A stretch of 64,000 nucleotides of DNA, taken from assembly GCF_049999945.1 (NCBI RefSeq), contig NZ_JBLYUB010000010.1, positions 149,056 through 213,055 on the forward strand. The letters are read 5' to 3'. The stretch comes from Planosporangium spinosum. GTDB lineage: Bacteria; Actinomycetota; Actinomycetes; Mycobacteriales; Micromonosporaceae. The position numbers were made by a program, and so were the translations under genes. Position 1 is the stretch's first letter. Each line of letters begins with the position of its first letter. Below the pieces are notes generated by a model that worked only from the letters and a program-made list of their open reading frames with translations, searched no databases and was not told the origin of the DNA. Below, piece after piece: positions 55,420 through 64,000 of the stretch.

Positions 55420-57221
55420 GCCGGCACCTCCTCGTCGATGGCGGCCTCGTCGATGGCGGCCTCGGCCTCCGCCGACAGCACGCTGCGGTACTCGGGGACG
55501 GTGGCGAGCAGTTCGGAGTGCGTACCGACGCACGCGATCTCGCCGTCGAGCAGCAGCGCCACCCGGTCGGCGAGGGCGACCGTCGACGGCCGGTGCACCA
55601 CCAGCAGCGCGGTCGTACCGCTGAGCACCCGGGCCAACGCCTCCTCGACGAGCGCCTCGGTGTGCACGTCCAGCGCCGACAGCGGGTCGTCGAGGACCAG
55701 CACGCGGGGCCTGCCCAGGACGGCGCGGGCCAGCGCGAGGCGCTGCCGCTGGCCGCCGGAGAGCGACAGGCCCTGCTCGCCGACCCGGGTGTCGAGCCCC
55801 CACGGCAGTTCGTAGACGAACTCGGCCTGGGCCACCGCGAGCGCCTCGGCGATGTCGTCGTCGCTCGCGCCGGATCGACCGAGCGTGAGGTTCTCCCGCA
55901 CGCTCATCGAGAACAGCGTCGGCTCCTCGAACGCCACTCCGACGACGCGCCGCAGCGAGCTGAGCCGGTGGTCGCGCACGTCCCGGCCGTCGATGGTGAT
56001 CCGGCCGCCGGTCACGTCGTACAGTCGGGGCACGAGCGACACCAGGGACGTCTTGCCGGAGCCGGTCGCACCGACGATGGCCATCGTCTCGCCGGGCCGG
56101 ACGTCCAGGTCGACGCGGTGCAGGACGGGCACCTGCGTGCCGGGGTAGGCGAACCGCACCCCCTCGAACCGGACGTGGCCGGCGACGTCGCGCGGCGTCA
56201 CGGCGACCGCCGCGGGATGGTCGACGATCGACGGCTCGGTGTCGAGCACCTCGTACACCCGGTCGGCGGCGGTCATCGCCTCCTGGCCGTTGGCGATGAT
56301 CCAGCCGAGCGCGTCGATCGGCCAGACCAGCATCACCTGCAGCGACACGAACGCGACCAGGCCGCCCAGCGACAGCGCGCCGCGGGACACCTCCAGCGCG
56401 CCGACGACCAGGACGATCGCGAGCGTGACGTTGGGGATCAGGTCGAACTGTGACCAGGTGTCGGCGAGCATGCGCGTCTTGGCGACGGCGGTGTCGTGGA
56501 CGCGCTGCGCGCCGTCGGCGAACAGGGCGCCCTGGTGGCGGCGCCGGCCGAAGGACTTGATGACCCGGATGCCCTGCGCCGACTCCTCGACCTGGGTGGC
56601 GAGGTCGCCGAGCTGGTCCTGCATCCGCCGGGACGCCGCGAAGTACTGCCTGGTGAACCGCCGGCTCACCAGGAACAGCGGCACCGCGCTCGCGGCCACG
56701 AGCAGCCCGAGCGGCCAGTGCAGGTGGATCAGCAGCGCGACCACCGTGACGTAGGTGGCCAGGTTGACGACGAGGAAGAGGAGCCCGAACGACAGGAACC
56801 GCCGGATCACCGACATGTCGCTGGTCGCGCGGGACAGCAACTGGCCGGACTGCCACCGGTCGTGGAATGCGATCGGCAGCCGCTGGAGGTGCGCGTACAG
56901 GTCGCGGCGCAGCGCGGCCTCCATGCCGAGCGCGGACGCGGACTGGGTCCAGCGCCGGATGAAGATGAGCACCGCTTCGACCAGGCCGAGCGCCAGCGCG
57001 AGCGCGCCCAGTTGGAGCAGGCCCGCCGGGTCGCCGTGGCGCACCGGTCCGTCGACGACGCGGCGCACGACGAGCGGTACGACGATGCCGGCGCCGGTCG
57101 ACGCGAACGCGGCGACCAGCAGCCAGATCATCTGGTTGAGGTAGGGGCGCACGTAGTGGCGGATCCGCCACAGGTTGCGTAGCCGATGAGGGGTGTCAGG
57201 GGGATTGTCAGCGGCCGGCAC
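55416..57221 (-). CDS. ABC exporter half-transporter with degenerate Walker B
   Basis: 601 residues. Six membrane helices, with LPIAFHDRWQSGQLLSRATSD in the first intracellular loop, then an NBD: Walker A IVGATGSGKTSLVSL (about 372), signature LSLSGGQRQRLALA (about 475), H-loop VVHRPSTVA. Walker B reads VLVLDDPLSALD, with Asp where the catalytic Glu should be. This is the degenerate-site partner of an asymmetric exporter like TmrAB or TM287/288 (known family). The last residues AIDEAAIDEE come from a 15-bp tandem repeat. The ATG at 57221 begins the pair. Confidence 0.92.
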   Translation of the reverse strand: MPAADNPPDTPHRLRNLWRIRHYVRPYLNQMIWLLVAAFASTGAGIVVPLVVRRVVDGPVRHGDPAGLLQLGALALALGLVEAVLIFIRRWTQSASALGMEAALRRDLYAHLQRLPIAFHDRWQSGQLLSRATSDMSVIRRFLSFGLLFLVVNLATYVTVVALLIHLHWPLGLLVAASAVPLFLVSRRFTRQYFAASRRMQDQLGDLATQVEESAQGIRVIKSFGRRRHQGALFADGAQRVHDTAVAKTRMLADTWSQFDLIPNVTLAIVLVVGALEVSRGALSLGGLVAFVSLQVMLVWPIDALGWIIANGQEAMTAADRVYEVLDTEPSIVDHPAAVAVTPRDVAGHVRFEGVRFAYPGTQVPVLHRVDLDVRPGETMAIVGATGSGKTSLVSLVPRLYDVTGGRITIDGRDVRDHRLSSLRRVVGVAFEEPTLFSMSVRENLTLGRSGASDDDIAEALAVAQAEFVYELPWGLDTRVGEQGLSLSGGQRQRLALARAVLGRPRVLVLDDPLSALDVHTEALVEEALARVLSGTTALLVVHRPSTVALADRVALLLDGEIACVGTHSELLATVPEYRSVLSAEAEAAIDEAAIDEEVPA

Positions 57222-57367
57222 GCCTCGAAGCTACCGGCGGGGTCCGACGTTACCCACCGCTTTTCGTCATATGATGATCTTGGTTCGTTCGCCCGCGCGG
57301 CCCTCGTCGGCGCGGATAGGATCGGCGGTGACAGGCGCGATATTTATCGGAATCCCGCCGCGTTCTC

Positions 57368-57904
57368 CTAGGCCGCGTTCGTCTCCGCCTCGTGGTCGAG
57401 CAGCCAGCGCTTCACCGGCAGCCCCCAGCGGAACCCCCCGAGCGTGCCGTCCGTGCGCAGGACCCGGTGGCACGGTACGAACAGCGCTGCCGCGTTGCGC
57501 GCGCACGCCTGCGCCGCCGCCCGTACCGCGGCCGGCCGCCCGGCCAGCGCCGCGAACTCCGTGTACGTCACAGGGCGGCGCACCTGCCGGAGCGCCTGCC
57601 ACGCCTGTTCCAGGAAGACGCCGGAGCGCTGCCGCACCGGCACGTCGTCGACCGCCGCGACGTCGCCGTCGAGGTAGGCCAGCACGGCCTTGGTCACCGG
57701 GCCGAGGTCGGCGCGCGGCTGCGGCCGCGACCGTGGTCGCAGGCTCGCGTGTACGACCGACGCCAGCAGTTCCGCGTCGGCGGTCCAGCCGCTGGCCAGT
57801 ACCGTGTCGTCGCCGGCCAGCAGGATCGTGAACGGCCCCGGCGGGGTGTCCATCGTGGACGTGTACCAGGTCATCGGTGCCTCCGTCATGTCTGTCTCTG
57901 TCAT
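57368..57904 (-). CDS. ogt: Methylated-DNA--protein-cysteine methyltransferase
   Basis: 178 residues. The active-site Cys145 lies in AALFVPCHRVLRTDGTLGGF, and the recognition helix includes RNAAALF (Asn and Arg of the arginine finger region). It transfers the methyl of O6-methylguanine to itself. ATG 57904 overlaps the upstream gene stop as ATGA, so the two repair proteins are made from one transcript. The usual P-C-H-R-V is intact, so it should be active. Confidence 0.95.
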   Translation of the reverse strand: MTETDMTEAPMTWYTSTMDTPPGPFTILLAGDDTVLASGWTADAELLASVVHASLRPRSRPQPRADLGPVTKAVLAYLDGDVAAVDDVPVRQRSGVFLEQAWQALRQVRRPVTYTEFAALAGRPAAVRAAAQACARNAAALFVPCHRVLRTDGTLGGFRWGLPVKRWLLDHEAETNAA

Positions 57905-59367
57905 GCGTGTCGCCACAGTCTGATCAGCGCGTACGACCGCCACGGCCGCCAGCGCGCCGCGTACCCGGCCAGCGCGTCCGGTCCGTCCGGGAGGCCCAGG
58001 GCCGCCGCGCCCCGGCGTACCCCCAGGTCGGTCGGCAGGAAGACGTCCGGGTCGCCGAGCGCGCGCAGCGCGACGTAACCCGCCGTCCAGGGCCCGATGC
58101 CGGGCAGCGCCAGCAGCTTCGTCTCGGTCTCCGTACGGTCGGCGCCGTCGTCGAGGACGAGATCGCCGGCCGCCACGGCGGCGGCCAGCGCCCGGATCGT
58201 GCGCCGGCGCGCATCCGGCATCGCGAACGCCCCGTCCGGCGCCTCCGCGACGGTCGCGGCGTCCGGGAACAGCAGGTGGGGCGCTGTTGCCTCCCGCGTT
58301 CCGTCCGGCGCGGGGGAGGGTTCGTCCGCGGCGGGGGAACATTCCCGTACCAGCGTCCCCAGGACCGTGCGGGCGGCGGCGACGGACACCTGCTGGCCGA
58401 CGACCGCCCGGACGGCGAGTTCGAAGCCGTCCACGGCGCGCGGCAGGCGTACCCCCGGCTCGGCGCGCACCGCCGACGCGAGCGCGGGGTCGGCGGCGAG
58501 CGCGGTGTCCACGGCCTCGGGGTCGGCGTCCAGGTCGAGCAGGCGGCGGCAACGCGCCACGGCCGGGGCGAGGTCGCGGACGTCGCGCAGGCGCAGCGTG
58601 GCGTGGAGGTAACCGCCGTCCGGGGCCAGGGACACGGCGGCGGGCCCGTGCGGCAGGCGCAGCGTCCGGTGGTAGCCGTCGGCGTCGATCGCCTCGACGC
58701 CCGGGATCGCGCGGGCGGCCAGGAACCCGAACAGCGCGTCCGCGTGCAGCGGCGACCGGTACGGCAGGCGCAGCGTGATCGTGCCGGGAGCGGTGGTGGC
58801 GGTCCGGTTCCCGGCGGTCCGCAGCGCCGACGGCGGCCGCCCGTACACCTCGCGGATCGTGTCGTTGAACTGCCGCACGCTGCGGAACCCGGCCGCGAAC
58901 GCGATCTCGGCCAGCCCGAGGTCGGTCGTCTCGACCAGGATCCGCGCCGTCTGCGCCCGCTGCGCGCGGGCCAGCGCGAGCGGGCCGGCACCGAGCTCGG
59001 CGTGCAGGATCCGGTGCAGGTGCCGTTCGGTGTACCCGAGCCGGCTGGCCAGGCCGGGTACGCCGGCCCGGTCGACCACCCCGTCGCCGATCAGGCGTAC
59101 GGCCCGGGCGACCACGTCGGCCCGGTTGTCCCACTCCGGCGAGCCGGGCGCCGCGTCCGGCCGGCAGCGCAGGCAGGCGCGGAAGCCCTCGCGCTGCGCC
59201 GCGGCGGCCGACGGCAGGAACCGGACGTTGTGCCGTTTCGGCGTGACCGCCGGGCAGGACGGCCGGCAGTAGATCCGGGTCGAGGTGACGGCCGTCACGA
59301 ACCGGCCGTCGAAGCGCGGGTCCCGGCTGTCGACCGCCCGGTAGCACCGTTCGAAGTCCAACTCCAC
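57901..59367 (-). CDS. Ada-AlkA fusion: methyl-sensor domain, AraC HTH and 3-methyladenine glycosylase
   Basis: 488 residues. Ada-type zinc domain with CRPSCPAVTPKR and FRACLRCRPD (four Cys, about 36-72), AraC helix-turn-helix (LASRLGYTERHLHRIL, about 110), then AlkA N-terminal and HhH-GPD domains (LPGIGPWTAGYVALR, about 425, catalytic Asp in FLPTDLGVRR). The first Cys can accept methyl from methylphosphotriesters and turn the protein into an activator of this operon; the C-terminal part excises 3-methyladenine. Such a fusion is known in actinomycetes. GTG 59367. Directly coupled to ogt, giving an adaptive-response unit. Confidence 0.93.
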   Translation of the reverse strand: MELDFERCYRAVDSRDPRFDGRFVTAVTSTRIYCRPSCPAVTPKRHNVRFLPSAAAAQREGFRACLRCRPDAAPGSPEWDNRADVVARAVRLIGDGVVDRAGVPGLASRLGYTERHLHRILHAELGAGPLALARAQRAQTARILVETTDLGLAEIAFAAGFRSVRQFNDTIREVYGRPPSALRTAGNRTATTAPGTITLRLPYRSPLHADALFGFLAARAIPGVEAIDADGYHRTLRLPHGPAAVSLAPDGGYLHATLRLRDVRDLAPAVARCRRLLDLDADPEAVDTALAADPALASAVRAEPGVRLPRAVDGFELAVRAVVGQQVSVAAARTVLGTLVRECSPAADEPSPAPDGTREATAPHLLFPDAATVAEAPDGAFAMPDARRRTIRALAAAVAAGDLVLDDGADRTETETKLLALPGIGPWTAGYVALRALGDPDVFLPTDLGVRRGAAALGLPDGPDALAGYAARWRPWRSYALIRLWRHA

Positions 59368-59475
59368 GAGTTCGATCCTGCCTGGCCGTCCAGCAGGGTG
59401 CTCGCGGTTTTCGGACCTGACCGTACGGGATTTTGGCACCCTGTTCCGGTGCGTGTCGATGGCATGCTGGCCGGT

Positions 59476-60222
59476 ATGCGGATCGCTGATCACATCGCCG
59501 TCCTCGACCATGACGGCAGGAGACTGGCGGATGTCGCCGAATGGGCCGGCCTCGACCTGTGGGTACCCACCTGTCCCGGTTGGCGCCTGCGCGACCTGCT
59601 GGTCCACCTCGGCGGCGTGCACCGGTGGGCGACCGCGTACGTGACGACCGGGAGATCCGAGCCGTTCACCCGCGAGGAGCGGGCCGGGATCATCGGCGCC
59701 GCCCCGGAGCACGACCACGACCTGGTGACCTGGTTCCGCGAGGGGCATCGGACGCTCGTTGACGCGCTGCGGCGCGCCGACGAGACGATGACCTGCTGGA
59801 CGTTCCTGCCCGCACCGTCGCCGCTGGCGTTCTGGGCCCGCCGCCAGGCCCACGAGACCGCGATCCACCGGGCGGACGCCGAGTCGGTGATCGCCACCGT
59901 GCCGGAGTGGGAGCCCGGCTTCGCCGCCGACGGCGTCGACGAGCTGCTGGGCGGCTTCTTCACCGGCCCACGGGTCACCGTCACGGCGGATCCGAAGGTC
60001 AGCATGGCGGTGGCGGCGACCGACACCGAGGCGGCGTGGACGCTCGTCATCGGCCCCGACAGCCGCCGCATGGTCCCCGACCGGCACCCGGCGGACCTGA
60101 TCGTCGTCGGGCCGGCGACCGACCTGTACCTGCTGCTGTGGAACCGGCCGACCTCCGATCGGCTGGACCTGCGCGGCGACCGGGCCGTCCTCGCCCTGTG
60201 GCAGGACCAGGTCAGAATCTGA
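59476..60222 (+). CDS. Maleylpyruvate isomerase family mycothiol-dependent enzyme
   Basis: 248 residues of the DinB-like fold: DVAEWAGLDLWVPTCPGWRL (N-terminal metal/thiol region, about 17-36), LVHLGGVHRWA and FWARRQAHETAIHRADAES (about 120-138, His metal ligands). The C-terminal half is a SCP2-like domain. Members use mycothiol in place of glutathione or bacillithiol; the substrate is unknown. Mycothiol use itself marks an actinomycete. ATG 59476; an in-frame ATG at 59464 adds four residues. Confidence 0.87.
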   Translation: MRIADHIAVLDHDGRRLADVAEWAGLDLWVPTCPGWRLRDLLVHLGGVHRWATAYVTTGRSEPFTREERAGIIGAAPEHDHDLVTWFREGHRTLVDALRRADETMTCWTFLPAPSPLAFWARRQAHETAIHRADAESVIATVPEWEPGFAADGVDELLGGFFTGPRVTVTADPKVSMAVAATDTEAAWTLVIGPDSRRMVPDRHPADLIVVGPATDLYLLLWNRPTSDRLDLRGDRAVLALWQDQVRI

Positions 60223-60278
60223 TCCTCACGCGTACAACCTCCGGGGCAGCCGGGCCCGTCAGGTGGGTGGGGCACACC

Positions 60279-60350
60279 GAGTGCGGTTGCGGCGACGAGT
60301 GCGGTTGCGGCGGCGAGTGCGGTTGTGGCGGCGAGTGCGGCTGCGGTCGC
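60279..60350. repeat. 18-bp tandem repeat (4 copies) before ychF
   Basis: Units GAGTGCGGTTGCGGCGGC start at 60279, 60297, 60315 and 60333 with one or two changes each. It lies in the non-coding gap. Its TGCGG core would read as Cys-Gly repeats in the ychF frame, but ychF very likely starts later. Confidence 0.9.
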
Positions 60351-60380
60351 GCCCGTCGCCGCTGCGTAGACTTGCTCGTC

Positions 60381-61455
<1,075 letters not shown>

Positions 61456-61466
<11 letters not shown>

Positions 61467-61830
61467 ATCGGCGACGTTTCGGCTGTTCACGGTTGGGTCC
61501 TGGTCCCGGGGCGCCGGACCACGCGTCGTCGATGGCCCGGCGGGTGCGCGGTTGCGGGTCCGGCATCAGGTGCCCGTACGCCGACAGCACGAGGTTCGCG
61601 TTCTCGTGCCCCAGCCGTTCCGCGACCACGATGACCGACTCGCCTTGGGCGAGCAGCACCGACGCGTAGTGGTGGCGGAGGTCGTGGGTCGTCGCCTGCT
61701 CGGGCAGGCCGGCGGCGGCCACGGCGGCACCGAAGATCCGCGTGCCGTAGTAGTCGTGCCGGTACGGTCCACCGAACCGGGCGGTGAACAGCGTCCCGCC
61801 CGCCGCGGGTGGGTACACCTTGGGCATGTC
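61456..61830 (-). pseudogene. Tyrosine integrase fragment (C-terminal catalytic part)
   Basis: The reading shows GGTLFTARFGGPYRHDYYGTR, then THDLRHHYASVLLAQGESV (catalytic H-x-L-R), ERLGHENANLVLSAYGHLMPD (His and nucleophile Tyr) and a tail ARAIDDAW-like segment. All three C-terminal catalytic residues are kept, but the first 250 residues or so of a typical integrase are missing. An ATG at 61827 would give 123 residues, too short to be a recombinase. No attachment site or tRNA is nearby. Its last bases overlap the ychF stop. Confidence 0.82.
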
Positions 61831-61869
61831 CTGTTTCCCTTCACGTTGTACAGACGGCGAGGAGCGCCG

Positions 61870-62372
61870 TGCCCGCCAGCGACTCACCGCGTCGAGGCTG
61901 GCCAGGTGCCGCCTCAACCCGGTCGTTTCTCGCCGCCGCTGACGAGGCAGCCCGCCGACTCGGACACGACGCCAACCACCTGTGGACCGCGTTCGGGCCC
62001 ACCAACGTCGCCATCCATCGCGTAGCCGCCGCCACCGAACTCGGCGATGTCCAGGTCACCATCGACCTCGGGCCGAACCTCGACATGTCCGCCCTGCCGA
62101 TGGAGCGCAGGGTCCGCCATGCCCTCGAAGCCACCCGCGCCTACAGCGCCTGGAACCGCGTCGACGAGGCGCTAGCCACCGTGCTCGACGCCGAACGCCC
62201 CGCACCTGAGCAGGTTCGCTATCACGTCCTCAGCAGGCAGCTCGTCCTGTCCTGGATCCGCCGGCAGCGCAGCCGACCACCCTCAGCTCTCATCGACCTC
62301 GCGCGCCGACTCAACGTCCGTCCTCGACTGACCGGGAAGGCGATCATCGCATCGCTTAATCTGCCTGTGTGA
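61870..62372 (+). pseudogene. C-terminal part of an HTH (XRE-type) regulator
   Basis: The sequence FLAAADEAARRLGHDANHLW, TAFGPTNVAIHRVAAATELG and MERRVRHALEATRAYSAWNR is the TPR-like C-terminal domain of the actinomycete XRE regulators with an N-terminal DNA-binding helix. That N-terminal part, about 200 residues, is gone; the reading breaks at about 61905. The stop overlaps the NUDIX start as GTGA, so the pair was once an operon. Residual expression is possible but function is unlikely. Confidence 0.72.
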
Positions 62373-62839
62373 CGGCTCCCGAACCGCCCCCGATGGCCCG
62401 TCCCCGCGTCGCCGCCGGTGCTCTGTTCACCGACGACGCCGGTCGCGTGCTGCTCGTCCGCCCCACCTACAAGGACTACTGGGAAATCCCCGGCGGCTAC
62501 GTCGAGCCGGGCGAGTCACCCCGCATCGCGTGCCTCCGTGAACTCAGGGAAGAACTGTCGATCAGCCCGCCCGTCGGCCGGCACCTCGTCGTCGACTGGG
62601 CACCCGCAGAGGGCGAGGGCGACAAGCTCCTGTTCATCTTCGACTGCGGGACGCTCCCGCCCGGCAGTCTTGCGGACGTGCGGCTTCAACAAGAAGAGCT
62701 TTCTGACCTCCGGTTCGTGCCACCGACCGAACTCGACCGGTACGTGCCCGGCCGGCTCCTTCGTCGGCTACACACCGCCCTCAATGCCAAGCGTGACGGG
62801 CAGGCCGCGTACGCAGAACACGGCGATAGCCGGTTCTGA
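62369..62839 (+). CDS. NUDIX hydrolase
   Basis: 156 residues with a complete Nudix box, GGYVEPGESPRIACLRELRE followed by EL (G-x5-E-x7-REL-x-EE), and the conserved start VAAGALFTDDAGRVLLVRP. It hydrolyses a nucleoside diphosphate linked to some other group. The substrate is not evident. It is intact in a region where its neighbours are broken. GTG 62369 overlaps the preceding fragment by four bases. Such genes often follow XRE regulators in actinomycetes. Confidence 0.9.
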   Translation: MTAPEPPPMARPRVAAGALFTDDAGRVLLVRPTYKDYWEIPGGYVEPGESPRIACLRELREELSISPPVGRHLVVDWAPAEGEGDKLLFIFDCGTLPPGSLADVRLQQEELSDLRFVPPTELDRYVPGRLLRRLHTALNAKRDGQAAYAEHGDSRF

Positions 62840-62896
62840 CTTGACGCTCAGGCTGTCCGGAGTCGTCTGGATCACCCTCGCCCAGGAGTTCACGCC

Positions 62897-63270
62897 ATGA
62901 CCACGCCCGACGACCCGCTGGCCCGCAACCGGGCACTGCTGCTGGACTTCGACGGCCCGGTCTGCGCCGTGTTCACCGGCTACCCGGCCGCGACCGCCGC
63001 CGCGCGGCTGCACGCCGTCATCGGCGACCGACTCGGCCACCTCCCGCCCGACATCGCCGAACTGGCCTCCCATCCGCTGGGCATCCTGCGCCGTACCGCC
63101 GACCTCGGCGACGACGAGCTGACCCGGGCGGTCGCCGACGCCTGCCGGGACGCCGAGCTGACCGCCGTCGCCACCGCAGCGCCCACGCCCGGCGTGGTCG
63201 ACGTCCTGCGCGCCGCCCGTGACAGTGGCTGCCCGGTCGCCATCGTCAGCAACAATCACGCCGACGCGCG
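62897..63270 (+). pseudogene. HAD-family phosphatase gene, 3'-truncated
   Basis: ATG 62897 opens ALLLDFDGPVCAVFTGYP (HAD motif I), a cap domain of about 80 residues, then VDVLRAARDSGCPVAIVSNN (motif II). Homology ends at about 63265, before motif III and IV (K and DD), and the frame continues into unrelated sequence to 63373. The catalytic core is therefore incomplete. The region beyond resembles a transposase remnant, which may have caused the break. Confidence 0.75.
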
Positions 63271-63317
63271 TCGAGGCATTGCGGCCGGGTGCCCCCTTAC
63301 GAGGTTGTTGGTGCAAA

Positions 63318-63480
63318 CCTGTGCCGCGGCTGACCGTGTCCGAGATCCGGCGCCTGTTTACCAGGCTGTTTGACACCCCTGGCACGGCCGCAGGCGTGTG
63401 CTGCGCTGATCGACCTGGCGTATGCGGCACCAGAGGCGGCCCACTACCGGCGACGCACCGGATTCAGCGCCGGCTCGTAG
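63318..63480 (+). mobile_element. Degenerate transposase C-terminus (IS701-like?)
   Basis: CCGCGGCTGACCGTGTCCGA (63322-63341) encodes LTVSEIRRLFTRLF, followed in other frames by WRMRHQR and AHYRRRTGF. LTVxEIRRLL...W-R-x-x-H-Q...HYRRR is the end of IS701-type transposases as I remember them. Frameshifts are needed to join the pieces. No terminal repeat is seen. Identification is tentative. Confidence 0.4.
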
Positions 63481-63487
63481 CTGCGGT

Positions 63488-63871
63488 TTACGGGTCACCC
63501 AGTCGGCGCCACAGGGCACGGGTGTGCACCAGGGCGAAGCCGAGACGTTGCAGGTTGGCCTGGCTCGGGGAGCCGAACGCGGTGGTCACCACCACCGACT
63601 GCCTGGACATCGCCGCCGCGTCCTGCAGGCGACGCCGGATCAGGGCGCTTTGACATCCGTGGCCCCGCATCCCGGGCAGCGTCGCGGCGCCGGCAAGATA
63701 CGAGTGCTGCCCCGTCGTGTACAGCCCCGCGGCTGCGGCCGGGCGCCCGTCGAGAAAGGCCAGGTACCGGCGCAGGTGCGGCGACCGGTGCTCGATCGTC
63801 ATCATCGCCCGCTGGATCTGCGCCGCCTGCCCACCCAACTCGTATCCCTCGAACAGGGTGTCGAGGTACAC
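63488..63871 (-). pseudogene. GNAT acetyltransferase gene, 5'-truncated
   Basis: The frame from 63871 to 63488 encodes the second half of a GNAT protein: YLAFLDGRPAAAAGLYTTGQ, then the acetyl-CoA motif TLPGMRGHGCQSALIRRRL and FGSPSQANLQRLGFALVHTR at the C-terminus. The first half is missing, and the 5' boundary coincides with the end of the IS5-type transposase at 63884. Insertion of that element most likely removed the start. Confidence 0.7.
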
Positions 63872-63883
63872 CGTGAGCTGATT

Positions 63884-64000
63884 TCATCCTGACTCGCGCT
63901 GCTCCTCGATGAGTTGGAGGAGCGTGATCGCGGCGAGGATTGGGGTGGCTCGTCGCGGGCAGCAGTGGAGTTTGGTCAGGACCTTCCACGTCTTGAGGGT
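63884..64000 (-). CDS. IS5-family transposase, C-terminal end (partial, runs off the window)
   Basis: The last 38 codons (from the window edge to TGA 63886-63884) read LKTWKVLTKLHCCPRRATPI followed by LAAITLLQLIEEQRE. L-K-x-W-x-x-L-x-K-L-R-C-C-P-x-R-A-T is the C-terminus of the actinobacterial IS5-type (DDE_Tnp_4) transposases. The body lies outside the window, so its integrity is unknown. The right terminal repeat should be within about 15 bases of 63880. Confidence 0.75.
   Translation of the reverse strand, partial: TLKTWKVLTKLHCCPRRATPILAAITLLQLIEEQRESG

Noticed and set aside
53560..57171. A single 1203-residue double ABC protein
   Set aside because: The long frame joins out-of-frame sequence to the second transporter. 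The two half-transporters are separate genes with a GTGA overlap.

Overview
The window is very GC-rich, GTG starts are common, gene pairs often overlap by GTGA/ATGA, and many genes look leaderless (a TAnnnT hexamer 5-8 bases before a GTG or ATG). Together with an acyl-CoA carboxylase with an epsilon subunit, GTP-dependent PEPCK, a mycothiol-dependent-type enzyme, DUF4245, CGNR and DUF3618 proteins, this points to an actinomycete. Micromonosporaceae is my best guess from gene content, but the family is inference. No rRNA, tRNA or CRISPR array was found.

Region 1 (1-30 kb). Repair and redox genes (flavoprotein tail, 2'-5' RNA ligase-like, Nei-type glycosylase, PPOX flavoprotein) lead into a core-only threonyl-tRNA synthetase-like gene and a three-gene envelope operon (Ala-rich protein / holin-like / DUF3618). 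A biotin-dependent acyl-CoA carboxylase locus is then spread over 20 kb: accC (6.9-8.7), maf (17.4), accE (20.8) and accD (25.7-27.3), all on the minus strand, with birA divergent from accD. In mycobacteria these genes lie together. Here they are separated by a PadR-controlled drug-type ABC exporter, an MFS transporter, a dead Tn3-type transposase, a tandemly duplicated C39-protease/lipoprotein pair, a uracil-type permease, a GntR cassette, a Cys-rich surface protein and a Ser/Thr kinase. birA, a PH-domain protein and a GtrA protein close the block, in the mycobacterial Rv3277-Rv3285 order (from memory).

Region 2 (30-61.4 kb). Gluconeogenesis and core genes: pckG, a short-chain Z-prenyl diphosphate synthase, otsB, PIN-PhoH, a lytic transglycosylase, a rhomboid protease, a ferredoxin-NADP reductase-like flavoprotein, CGNR regulator, TetR/epimerase pair, DMT transporter, glpX, DUF4245, xseB-GNAT-xseA, ispH, rmuC, a second GtrA, an archaeal-type valS, a heterodimeric ABC exporter, ogt-ada/alkA, a mycothiol-type isomerase and ychF. 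The order echoes M. tuberculosis Rv1086-Rv1112 (from memory), so two ancestral blocks appear to be joined near 29.5-30.0 kb.

Region 3 (61.4-64.0 kb). A decayed mobile island: integrase fragment, HTH-regulator fragment, intact NUDIX gene, truncated HAD gene, transposase residue, truncated GNAT gene and the 3' end of an IS5-type transposase running off the window.

Most distinctive non-coding features: long, near-perfect hairpins containing GATC between genes, two of them copies of one dispersed element; short tandem duplications that begin at or span the stop codon of at least seven genes; two well-defined operator systems (PadR and TetR); and a three-copy 7-bp repeat that frameshifts a small gene.
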